Virus record (IMG/VR): IMGVR_UViG_3300032116_000757
Span: 1-33,962 of that record
Length of the DNA: 33,962 nucleotides
DNA from: a virus
Reading direction: 5' to 3' (one strand)
Shown here: in pieces, positions 27,960 through 33,962 of the stretch
How positions within the stretch are numbered: position 1 is the stretch's first letter
How the letters are laid out: every line of letters begins with the position of its first letter
Translations under genes and position numbers: made by a program
The notes under the pieces: generated by a model
Database searches by the model: none
What the model saw: only the letters and a program-made list of their open reading frames with translations
What the model was told of the DNA's origin: nothing

Positions 27960-28669
27960 CAGTAGTTGCCCGCGTAGACGTTAAAGCGCTGGCGACTGGC
28001 GATCAGGCTGTACGGCATGGCCATGATGTCGTCGGGGTTGTTGATCCGCTTGAGGTTGCGCTTGCTGGTCATGGCGATGCGCTGGACCTGCGGCGACGGC
28101 TCGACGCCGAACTCCGGGGCCAGTTCGCAGGCCAGATTGTAGCGGAACGCCCGCAGGTAGCCCGGCGGGAAGTGAAGCGATGTCGCCAGCGTGACCGGTG
28201 CGGTCAGTTCTTCGACCGAGATGAAGTGCCACTCCAGCGCCCGGATGGGCTTCGGATAGACGAACATTTCGATGTCGGGGTAGGTGTTGTTGACGAAGAT
28301 GACCTGCGGGTACGTCGAAGTCACGGTCTTGACCGCGATGCCGTTGTACTGCTGCTGGTTGATGAACTTGATGCCGTAGCTGACGCCGGTGGTGGCGTCA
28401 CGGAAGTAGGTGCTATCGTCCAGCAGCACCGGGCGGTTGCCGACGAAGTCGCCAGACGGCCCCAGCGTGCGACGGATTTCGGCGGCGGGCCAAGTGAAGA
28501 CCTGATCTTGCGTGGAAAAAACCGACAGCCGTTCTGTGTTCCAGCTATCAATCATCTGCTGCATCGCCACCAAGGCGTCCTGCGACGTGTCAGCGGACGG
28601 CGTTTCGCCTTCGGCCAGTACGCCGATCAGGCGCAGAGAGCCGTTAATGATGTCGCCCGCGCTGGCCAT
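27959..28669 (-). CDS. P22 gp4-like tail accessory factor
   Basis: This 236-residue protein should join portal to tail hub after DNA packaging. The N-terminus is typical (AGDIINGSLRLIGVLAEGET, then DALVAMQQMIDSWNTERLSV), and the later part has DIEMFVYPKPIRALEWHFIS, then LHFPPGYLRAFRYNLACELA. P22 gp4 is about 166 residues, so this is the longer version found in many environmental podoviruses. AGGA precedes the ATG, 3 bases after the upstream small gene. Confidence 0.88.
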   Translation of the reverse strand: MASAGDIINGSLRLIGVLAEGETPSADTSQDALVAMQQMIDSWNTERLSVFSTQDQVFTWPAAEIRRTLGPSGDFVGNRPVLLDDSTYFRDATTGVSYGIKFINQQQYNGIAVKTVTSTYPQVIFVNNTYPDIEMFVYPKPIRALEWHFISVEELTAPVTLATSLHFPPGYLRAFRYNLACELAPEFGVEPSPQVQRIAMTSKRNLKRINNPDDIMAMPYSLIASRQRFNVYAGNY

Positions 28670-28672
28670 GAC

Positions 28673-28843
28673 TTAGTCTTCCTGCTCTGCCCGGCGAGGG
28701 CCGCGGCGCTTGGAGTTCTTTTCCACCGTGGCGGCAGGATCAGCAATGCGTTCCCACCCGTACATTTCGTCGTAATCCGCTTCAGCGTCCGAAGTTGCTA
28801 CTTTGGCGCCGTGGATAGGGTGTACCATGTAAATGACAGCCAT
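28673..28843 (-). CDS. Small charged protein, 56 aa, upstream of gp4-like gene
   Basis: ATG 28843 has AAGAGG upstream, immediately past the UUCG terminator hairpin. The 56-residue product begins MAVIYMVHPIHGAKVATSDA and ends with a charged tail (KNSKRRGPRRAEQED). Small proteins with such a start and a charged tail occur beside head-tail joining genes in other phages, as far as I recall, with no assigned function. Confidence 0.7.
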   Translation of the reverse strand: MAVIYMVHPIHGAKVATSDAEADYDEMYGWERIADPAATVEKNSKRRGPRRAEQED

Positions 28844-28860
28844 GACAAACCTCTTGAAAA

Positions 28861-28886
28861 CTGCGCCCGGCCGAAGCCGGGCGCAG
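28861..28886 (-). terminator. Terminator-like hairpin with UUCG tetraloop after coat region
   Basis: Read leftward, an 11-bp perfect stem (CTGCGCCCGGC with GCCGGGCGCAG) closes on the extra-stable C(UUCG)G loop, followed by TTTTC. It lies 6 bases past the 28893 gene stop. It is likely a partial terminator that lowers tail-gene expression relative to coat. Confidence 0.75.
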
Positions 28887-28892
28887 ACTTTG

Positions 28893-29306
28893 TTAGGCGA
28901 CGCGGTACAGCGTCCAAGCCCCGGCGGCCGACTTGCGCGCGATCATCATCGCGCCAGTGGTCACGGGGATGGTCATGGTCAGCGAACCGGTGACAGTCCA
29001 GCCGGTGCCAGCCGCGATAACGGCGGTGCCCGACGAGGTGCCGAGGTTGACCACGCGGAAGGTGAACGAAGTGCCCACCTTGTCCGCGTTGGTCAGAGCA
29101 GCCTCAAGGTCAGTGACCGTCGGCAGAGTGTAGGTCTGCTGGGAGGTCACACCGTTGTTTGCAAGGATCAGACCGTTGAGAACCTGAGCCGCGGTCAGCG
29201 TGGCCGTAGCCGTAACCGAAACCGGGGCCGGGATCGCGTCGATCAGGGGTTCGTCGAGGTTGCCATCACCGATCTGATAGCCGCCGCCGCCATTGGGAAG
29301 AGACAT
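28893..29306 (-). CDS. Beta-rich virion protein, 137 aa, next to coat
   Basis: ATG 29306 has a very strong AAGGAGAAA ribosome-binding site, which suggests abundant synthesis. The first 25 residues are Gly/Pro-rich, and the rest is a Thr/Ala/Val-rich beta domain (VSVTATATLTAAQVLNGLIL, then YTLPTVTDLEAALTNADKVG, then FTFRVVNLG, ending GAWTLYRVA). The position just after coat and high predicted expression suggest a head decoration or head fibre protein; that is inference. Confidence 0.65.
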   Translation of the reverse strand: MSLPNGGGGYQIGDGNLDEPLIDAIPAPVSVTATATLTAAQVLNGLILANNGVTSQQTYTLPTVTDLEAALTNADKVGTSFTFRVVNLGTSSGTAVIAAGTGWTVTGSLTMTIPVTTGAMMIARKSAAGAWTLYRVA

Positions 29307-29329
29307 AGTATTTCTCCTTGATCAGAATT

Positions 29330-29351
29330 GGCCCCCGGAAGTCCGGGGGCC
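29330..29351 (-). promoter_or_regulatory. Hairpin directly after the coat gene
   Basis: GGCCCCCGG and CCGGGGGCC form a 9-bp stem with a 4-nt loop, 10 bases past the coat stop. Leftward it is followed by AATTCTGATCAAGGAG, not a U tract. It is more likely a 3' stabiliser or processing site for coat mRNA than a terminator. Confidence 0.55.
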
Positions 29352-29361
29352 GTAGTTTTGA

Positions 29362-30570
29362 TTAACCCCAGAGACGGCAAGCCATCTGCGGACGGATGGT
29401 GCTGTAGCCGTACAGAACGTCGATACGGCAGGGCATACGGTCGTTGTTGATGTCGTACTGACGGACAACGCGCAGGCTGATGCCGTTGTGCACCTGACGC
29501 GACGCCATATCGACGCCCTGCGGGAGCAGAAGGTCGGCGGTGGCGAAGGTGATCGCGTCCTTGTGGTACACGAGGTTCTGCGGGTACTGCGTGCTGGCAG
29601 CGCCGACGAACACGATGGCCTTGCTGTTGCCCGGCAGCGCGTCCACGGTGGCAAGCGCGTGGCCGGCCGAATAGATCGGAGCCACGGTGATATTGCCGGC
29701 GCCGGCGCCGCTCAGGGTCACGTCCGCCAGAGCGACGAACTGGAACAGCGAACCGGTGCTTTCACGGGTCTGCGGGTTCACCATGAAGCAGTCAGCCACG
29801 GTGAACACGTCGCCCGCACGGACGGTGGCGTTAGCACCAGCACCGGTGATGGCGATGGTGGTGGCACCTTCCGTGGTGACGGCCGCCGAGGTCGAACCGC
29901 CGGTCGCGGTGCGCGAACCGGTGGTAAACTGCTTGATCGACTGCGACATGTTGACTTCTTCGAAGCCAAGCACGCCGGTGCCCATCAGGCCGTTCTTGAA
30001 CTGCTTGCTGATGACATCAGTCGGGTTGAACAGCCCCTTCAGGCCTTCGACCAGACCAGCGTTGGCCGCCGGGTTGACGGTGGCGTAGCGCGGCGACATC
30101 ACGGCAGCGTTTTCGTTCAGCTTCTGCTGGGCCGAAAGCAGCACAGCCGAAGTGGACGGCACAGTGCCGGGGGTGCCGACCGAGTTGCCGACGGTGCGGA
30201 AAGCGTTGGCAACGTCCGCGTCGATGCTGGCAGCAAGCTGCGAGATACGCGGCTTGAGCACGCGCTCGGCGAAGTCGTCAAGCTGCATGGTCAGTTCGGC
30301 GGTGGTGAAGTTCACACCGATGTGCTTCTGGTTGTTGACCGTCAGCGTGGTGAACTGCTCGTTGTCGTCCTGCACCTGAAGGGCAGCACCGTCGGTCACG
30401 AGAGCGCGGTCCGGCAGACGGATGCGCAGGGTCGAGCCGATCTTGGCGCCTTCGACGGCGAAGCTGTCGTCGTACTGGCGGTTGACGTTGCGGGTGAGCA
30501 CGAGGTTGTTCTCCAGAATTTCCAGAGCCTTCCGCGTGATCATGTCAATAGTAAGAAGTGAGTTGGCCAT
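29362..30570 (-). CDS. Major capsid protein, P22 coat (gp5) family
   Basis: This is the shell protein of the head. The start ANSLLTIDMITRKALEILEN, then LTRNVNRQYDDSFAVEGAKI and GSTLRIRLP follows the P22 coat family N-arm pattern, and QHIG/HIGVNFTTAELTMQLDDF is the usual strand-helix that follows. A Thr/Ala-rich inserted domain (about 215-300) corresponds to the variable I-domain region. At 402 residues it is slightly shorter than P22 gp5 (430). The end has VRQYDINNDRMPCRIDVLYG. It is encoded after the scaffold, as expected. Confidence 0.9.
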   Translation of the reverse strand: MANSLLTIDMITRKALEILENNLVLTRNVNRQYDDSFAVEGAKIGSTLRIRLPDRALVTDGAALQVQDDNEQFTTLTVNNQKHIGVNFTTAELTMQLDDFAERVLKPRISQLAASIDADVANAFRTVGNSVGTPGTVPSTSAVLLSAQQKLNENAAVMSPRYATVNPAANAGLVEGLKGLFNPTDVISKQFKNGLMGTGVLGFEEVNMSQSIKQFTTGSRTATGGSTSAAVTTEGATTIAITGAGANATVRAGDVFTVADCFMVNPQTRESTGSLFQFVALADVTLSGAGAGNITVAPIYSAGHALATVDALPGNSKAIVFVGAASTQYPQNLVYHKDAITFATADLLLPQGVDMASRQVHNGISLRVVRQYDINNDRMPCRIDVLYGYSTIRPQMACRLWG

Positions 30571-30585
30571 GTTCGTGGTCCCAAA

Positions 30586-31380
30586 TTAGCGGTTGCGTTG
30601 TGCCTCGTACTTCTTGATCTGCCGTAGCCTTTCCGCTTCGATCCATTCCGACGTGCTCATCGACTTGGTCGAGCGAGGGTCGGTGGTGTCGTACACGGGT
30701 GCGCCAGAAGCGCGCGGCGTAACAGGTGCAATCGGTGCCGGGGCGGTTGAAGTCTTTCTAACCGGCGGATTGGAGGACAGTGAAGCCTCAATCTTTCCGA
30801 TTTCCTTCGCCTGCAAGATCGGGTGCAATCTGGCGATACGATCCGCTTCCTTGGGGTTGGAACCGAGCCAATAGAGGACATCGGGGCCAACATCCGAGGC
30901 TTGGATGCTCTGGGCCATGTATTCCGTGACGGGAAGGTTGGGGTTGTACGCGACTTGGTCGAAGTCATCGTACTTGTCCCGCGCCGTCTCTTCACGGTCG
31001 TGGTACTGTTCGAGCAAAGCCTGCTGTTGCCGTGCGGCTTCCCGCTGGGACAGCAATTCTTCCGCCTTACGTTCGGCCAAAGCCTCTGCGTACTGGTCGT
31101 AAGTATCAAACTGCTCCGGGGATAGATCGGCCGCCGGCGTAGCCTTGAGCCTTGCTTCCATCTCCGCAAGCCGCTGAGCCTGCTCTCGTTCCCACTTGCG
31201 CTGTTCTCTCGCAAGCCGCTTGCCGACGATGGCGTCCAGTTCTTCCTGAGTGAAGGATTTGGGCGCGTCCTGATCGACAGGCTGTTCTTCCGGCGTTGCG
31301 GTTTCAACGGGTTCTGGAGCCGCCGTGGTTTCCAGTTCCGGCGCGGGCACTTCCGCTTCAATGGGGACGGTATCGTCCAT
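30586..31380 (-). CDS. Scaffolding protein, 264 aa
   Basis: This should guide coat assembly and leave the procapsid. The protein is highly charged and Gln/Glu/Ala-rich. It has an acidic Pro-rich N-terminus (about 1-40), then a long coiled coil (KSFTQEELDAIVGKRLAREQ, then RLAEMEARLKA), a middle with DVLYWLGSNPKEADRIARL, a Pro/Ala linker, and a basic C-terminal helix (EWIEAERLRQIKKYEAQRNR) like the coat-binding helix of P22 gp8. AAAGGG precedes the start. Position just before coat supports the call. Confidence 0.82.
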   Translation of the reverse strand: MDDTVPIEAEVPAPELETTAAPEPVETATPEEQPVDQDAPKSFTQEELDAIVGKRLAREQRKWEREQAQRLAEMEARLKATPAADLSPEQFDTYDQYAEALAERKAEELLSQREAARQQQALLEQYHDREETARDKYDDFDQVAYNPNLPVTEYMAQSIQASDVGPDVLYWLGSNPKEADRIARLHPILQAKEIGKIEASLSSNPPVRKTSTAPAPIAPVTPRASGAPVYDTTDPRSTKSMSTSEWIEAERLRQIKKYEAQRNR

Positions 31381-31435
31381 GTGGTTTTGACCCTTTCAAG
31401 TCACCTGATGTTCCGCACCAGTACGGTTGTCGGTC

Positions 31436-31464
31436 AGCGTACAATAAAGTTTGTACGCTGGCAA
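31436..31464 (-). promoter_or_regulatory. Palindrome and promoter-like sequence before the scaffold gene
   Basis: AGCGTACAA (31436-31444) and TTGTACGCT (31451-31459) form a 9-bp inverted repeat with a 6-nt loop. Read leftward, TTGCCA (31464-31459) and TACGCT (31441-31436) with 17-nt spacing resemble a weak promoter that the palindrome would cover. It lies in the 87-bp gap before the scaffold. A transcript-end hairpin is an alternative, but no U tract follows. Confidence 0.4.
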
Positions 31465-31467
31465 TAT

Positions 31468-31809
31468 CTAGGCCCAGACCCGAAACGGCTGTTCGGGCGG
31501 CACGATGATGATCGGCTGAAGTTCAGCAAGCTGCTCTTCAGTCAGGTCATATGACCGCACGTTGACGTGCCATTCCGGGTAGTCGATCTCGACTGGCGGA
31601 TCGACGCTGTAGTCCCACTTCACGATAGGCCCGATAACGTCGAGGCTCACGAACGGGGCGGGAACCAGCACAGTGGCCTCGCCCATAATCGGTTCGCCGT
31701 CTTCGTCCTCGCCCGTCTGGACAGGAACGGTTTCGTTGTAGGCCAAGCCAGCAGCGATCAGGGCTGCGTTCATCGTGGCTTCGTCGGGGGCGCGGAGATA
31801 TAGGTCCAT
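31468..31809 (-). CDS. Hypothetical protein, 113 aa, downstream of spike-like gene
   Basis: ATG 31809 has AAGGAG upstream and starts just after the spike-like gene. The protein is acidic and beta-rich: MDLYLRAPDEATMNAALIAA, then EATVLVPAPFVSLDVIGPIV, ending TEEQLAELQPIIIVPPEQPF. Similar proteins with the LYLRAPDEATMNAALIAAG start occur next to fibre genes in other phages as I recall; no function is known. It may be a fibre chaperone or minor virion part, which is speculation. Confidence 0.7.
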   Translation of the reverse strand: MDLYLRAPDEATMNAALIAAGLAYNETVPVQTGEDEDGEPIMGEATVLVPAPFVSLDVIGPIVKWDYSVDPPVEIDYPEWHVNVRSYDLTEEQLAELQPIIIVPPEQPFRVWA

Positions 31810-31821
31810 GTTGGTGTCTCC

Positions 31822-33962
31822 TTAGGCCGTCAGGGCTTGGCCCTGCGCCTGCGTTAGGCGCGTTGGGTAATAGCGGATTGAGCGCAGCCAGCCGTTCCAG
31901 AATGCCGCGCTCCCGGCGGCGTTACCGATGAACATCCGGTCTACGGTCGGGATCGTCCCGCTTGTGTCAGTCCCAACTTGCGACCCGTTGCGGAAGAATG
32001 CGAAGTCGTTGACCTTGTATGCGTAGGCCAGCTTTTCGGTCGCGTTGGCGGTGTAGGCTGTGTTAATGTCAACCTGCGTGACGCCGCCAACAACCGTCCG
32101 TCCGGTAACAAGATTAGACAGCGGGCCGATCAGATGCCGGTTGTTAATCCCGCCATCACTAACATCGACAGCCAACACGGTGACGCCCACGCTCGTTGGC
32201 TTAAAGGTCACAGCCTCGACGAGGATCGTCCCCTCGCTCTGGTTATACCAACTCGCAAAGTTCGGCGCGTTGATCGCCGCCACATCCGCCGTCCGCGTAA
32301 CCTGCGAGGCCACCGTGGGGATGTAGCTGGTGGCAAAGGCACCGGCTTCGAGTTGTGCGCCGTAGATGAAGATGCCGCTGGTGCCGTCTCCGGTGTAGCT
32401 GGTGTTAGTGCCGGTATCGATAAGGAAAATGCGGCAATTCGCGGTTGTTTGGCCGCCGATTGTAGTGAACGTTAGTGTGCAGCGATACCAACCGTTACCG
32501 GCGTTTGTAATCGTCGCAGTCGCAGCGTTGGTCGAAACAACCGTTCCGTTTGAAAGGTCAAAATTGCCTATGGCGTTGCTACCGGCGCCGTCCTGCAAAG
32601 ACGCGCGAGTGCGTTCGCCAGCCTTCAGAAAGACGGAATAGGTGTAGGTTGTAGAGGATGAAGCGGTCTGGCTTTGCAGTACAAAATGCGTGTCACTGGC
32701 AGTTGTATCTTCAACCAGTTTGTCCGCCGTCACCGTCCCATCGGGGGCCGTTGTAGCGTTCGCAGTCACACTAGAGCGCAACTTCGACCACGCCGCGTTA
32801 TCAAACTCTTGCGACCGCAGCAGCAAGTTCACCCGCTGCTCCTCGATCAGCAGGCCGCGCGGGGCCAGCGTCACGGGGTCGTAGTCAAAGCGCGGGGGGA
32901 ACACGCCGCCCACGTTGCGGGTGTAGTCGGTCGCTGCCGAGGCTTGTTCGAGCTGTGCGCCCCAGATGAGGATGCCAGAGCCGTTGCCGAGGTAGCTTTC
33001 CAGACCGCCCGCCGTCGCTGAAATCACCCCGGTCTTGTTAATGCCGACAATTGCACGGGCAAACGCAACCGAAGACCCAGTTGTGACAGTTACGGCACAG
33101 CGATACCATCCATTGCCGACCGATGTGATGGCAGTGCCAGAAACCGCGTAGCCCGTCCCGGCTGCGCCCGAAGTGGCAAGTGTTCCGTTCGACAGGTTAA
33201 AGACAGCGACTGCGTACAGGCTGCCGCTAGAGATGTCGGAGACCCCGACAGTGACAAAGCCCAGCGTTGAGGCTTTGGCAAACACTGACACGGTGTAGCT
33301 GGTGTTTGCGGCAATCGCAGGCGTGGCGGCTTGATAGGCGTAATGAATGTTCGACACAGCGGTGTCCAACAGCGTATCCGCCGTCGAGGTGCCGTCCGGG
33401 GCCACGTTCCAGCCGCCGACAACTTCGCGGACGGAGACATTATCAATCGAAAGCGAAGCTGCGGCAGCGCCGCAAACAAAGCCGAGAGTGTTGTTCCCAC
33501 CTACAGCAGTCAGGTATTCAACATAGGTTCCGTTTGCAGAGCGAGTTGCTCCATTGACATCGCTGCCGCCGCTAAACTGAACCTGCACAGATGCCGCCGA
33601 ATAGGCGCTGACCGTGTATTCAACGCGATACAGGCGGCCCGCAACAAGCGCGATCGGCTGGCTTAGGATGCTGCCAGAACCAGCAGGCGAACGAACCGCA
33701 AGACCGCCAGTAATTGTCCACCCGCCGCCCTTGGTCCAAACAGTGTCAGTTGCAAAATCACCATTCGTGACCAGTTCCGACCCCAGCGACGCCGCCGCAG
33801 GGTTCTGGTTCGGCACCACGGTTGCGTTCGTCTTGGTCCACGCCGCGTTGTCAAACTCCTGCGTAAACGTCAGCAAGTTCCGGCTCTGGGGCGTCGAGGC
33901 GATGTTGCCCGACGAGTTCACGAAGGTCGCCGCAGAGGTGCGGGTGAAGTCGATCAACTGAT
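31822..33962 (-). CDS. Spike/fibre-like protein with duplicated carbohydrate-binding-type modules, 5'-truncated
   Basis: This is a large beta-rich virion protein that likely binds a surface sugar. The frame is open to the right edge (a TTG at 33957 is inside it, preceded in frame by Gln), so the N-terminus is missing; 712 or more residues are visible. Two modules repeat: NLLTFTQEFDNAAW with APDGTSTADTLL, then AGNGWYRC/VGNGWYRC and ILIWGAQLE/IFIYGAQLE. The first copy is interrupted by an extra domain (SELVTNGDFATDTVW to IDNVSVREV) that resembles CBM4/9-type modules. The C-terminal 150 residues look LamG/concanavalin-like (EGTILVEAVTF, FFRNGSQVG, WNGWLRSIRYYP). Such proteins are often called head-spike fibre domain proteins. 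Confidence 0.8.
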   Translation of the reverse strand, partial: QLIDFTRTSAATFVNSSGNIASTPQSRNLLTFTQEFDNAAWTKTNATVVPNQNPAAASLGSELVTNGDFATDTVWTKGGGWTITGGLAVRSPAGSGSILSQPIALVAGRLYRVEYTVSAYSAASVQVQFSGGSDVNGATRSANGTYVEYLTAVGGNNTLGFVCGAAAASLSIDNVSVREVVGGWNVAPDGTSTADTLLDTAVSNIHYAYQAATPAIAANTSYTVSVFAKASTLGFVTVGVSDISSGSLYAVAVFNLSNGTLATSGAAGTGYAVSGTAITSVGNGWYRCAVTVTTGSSVAFARAIVGINKTGVISATAGGLESYLGNGSGILIWGAQLEQASAATDYTRNVGGVFPPRFDYDPVTLAPRGLLIEEQRVNLLLRSQEFDNAAWSKLRSSVTANATTAPDGTVTADKLVEDTTASDTHFVLQSQTASSSTTYTYSVFLKAGERTRASLQDGAGSNAIGNFDLSNGTVVSTNAATATITNAGNGWYRCTLTFTTIGGQTTANCRIFLIDTGTNTSYTGDGTSGIFIYGAQLEAGAFATSYIPTVASQVTRTADVAAINAPNFASWYNQSEGTILVEAVTFKPTSVGVTVLAVDVSDGGINNRHLIGPLSNLVTGRTVVGGVTQVDINTAYTANATEKLAYAYKVNDFAFFRNGSQVGTDTSGTIPTVDRMFIGNAAGSAAFWNGWLRSIRYYPTRLTQAQGQALTA

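Noticed and set aside
1-33962. Diversity-generating retroelement acting on the spike or fibre genes
   Set aside because: No reverse transcriptase motif and no near-identical template repeat of a fibre end was found in the window.
1-33962. Integrase, excisionase, CI/Cro-type repressor and att site
   Set aside because: None recognised. Temperate genes could lie outside the window, so lytic lifestyle is not claimed as fact.
1-33962. tRNA, rRNA or insertion sequence
   Set aside because: No cloverleaf, rRNA segment or transposase was recognised by eye; a covariance-model search would be needed to exclude tRNAs fully.

Overview
The window is a 34 kb piece of a tailed double-stranded DNA phage of a Gram-negative, GC-rich bacterium, most likely in the Pseudomonadota. 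Virion assembly is of the short-tailed P22 type: coat, scaffold, gp4-like tail accessory factor, gp10-like DNA stabilisation protein, and then a run of ejection-protein-like genes in P22 order. The Gram-negative host is inferred from a small holin, an M15 peptidase endolysin and nested Rz/Rz1-type spanins with a lipobox. I found no integrase, CI/Cro-like repressor, reverse transcriptase, tRNA or CRISPR, so a lytic lifestyle is suggested but not proven.

Layout. (1) 1-2181, leftward: terminase large subunit (cut by the left edge), a Pro/Gly/Tyr-rich spacer protein, terminase small subunit. (2) 2182-3336: a long non-coding control region, AT-rich in part, with iteron-like repeats, 17-bp dyads and rightward promoters. 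(3) 3337-9168, rightward: about 26 very small, tightly overlapping genes. Most are unknown; they include a shortened beta-clamp-like protein, several single-membrane-span microproteins, two Cys-rich proteins, and a protein made of 42 Gly-Tyr/Asp/Asn repeats. Eight of these genes start behind the same GGAGCAA leader. (4) 15451-9232, leftward: Cas4/RecB-like nuclease, probable ssDNA-binding-type protein, family A DNA polymerase, primase-helicase, ending at a U-tract terminator. (5) 15551-17586, rightward: VRR-NUC nuclease, SNF2-type helicase, a small basic protein, DUF3310. (6) 33962-17528, leftward: receptor-binding/spike-like protein (cut by the right edge), scaffold, coat, tail, fibre-like and ejection genes, then lysis.

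How it fits together. Modules 4 and 5 diverge from a 99-bp promoter region and would supply polymerase, priming and unwinding, two nucleases and a translocase. The clamp-like protein in module 3 could be their processivity factor. The leftward late genes at both window ends would join into one transcription unit if the genome is circular or circularly permuted: terS, spacer, terL, then an unseen portal, then spike, scaffold and coat. No portal gene is in the window. The same 17-bp dyad appears in the two divergent control regions, which suggests one regulator acts on both the early and replication operons.

The most unusual items are the common translation leader with an orphan copy at a module junction, the shared dyad operator, the shortened clamp, the dipeptide-repeat gene inside a set of gene-end repeats, and a carbohydrate-binding-like domain inserted into one of two duplicated spike modules. 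Functions come from reading motifs by eye; no database search was run.
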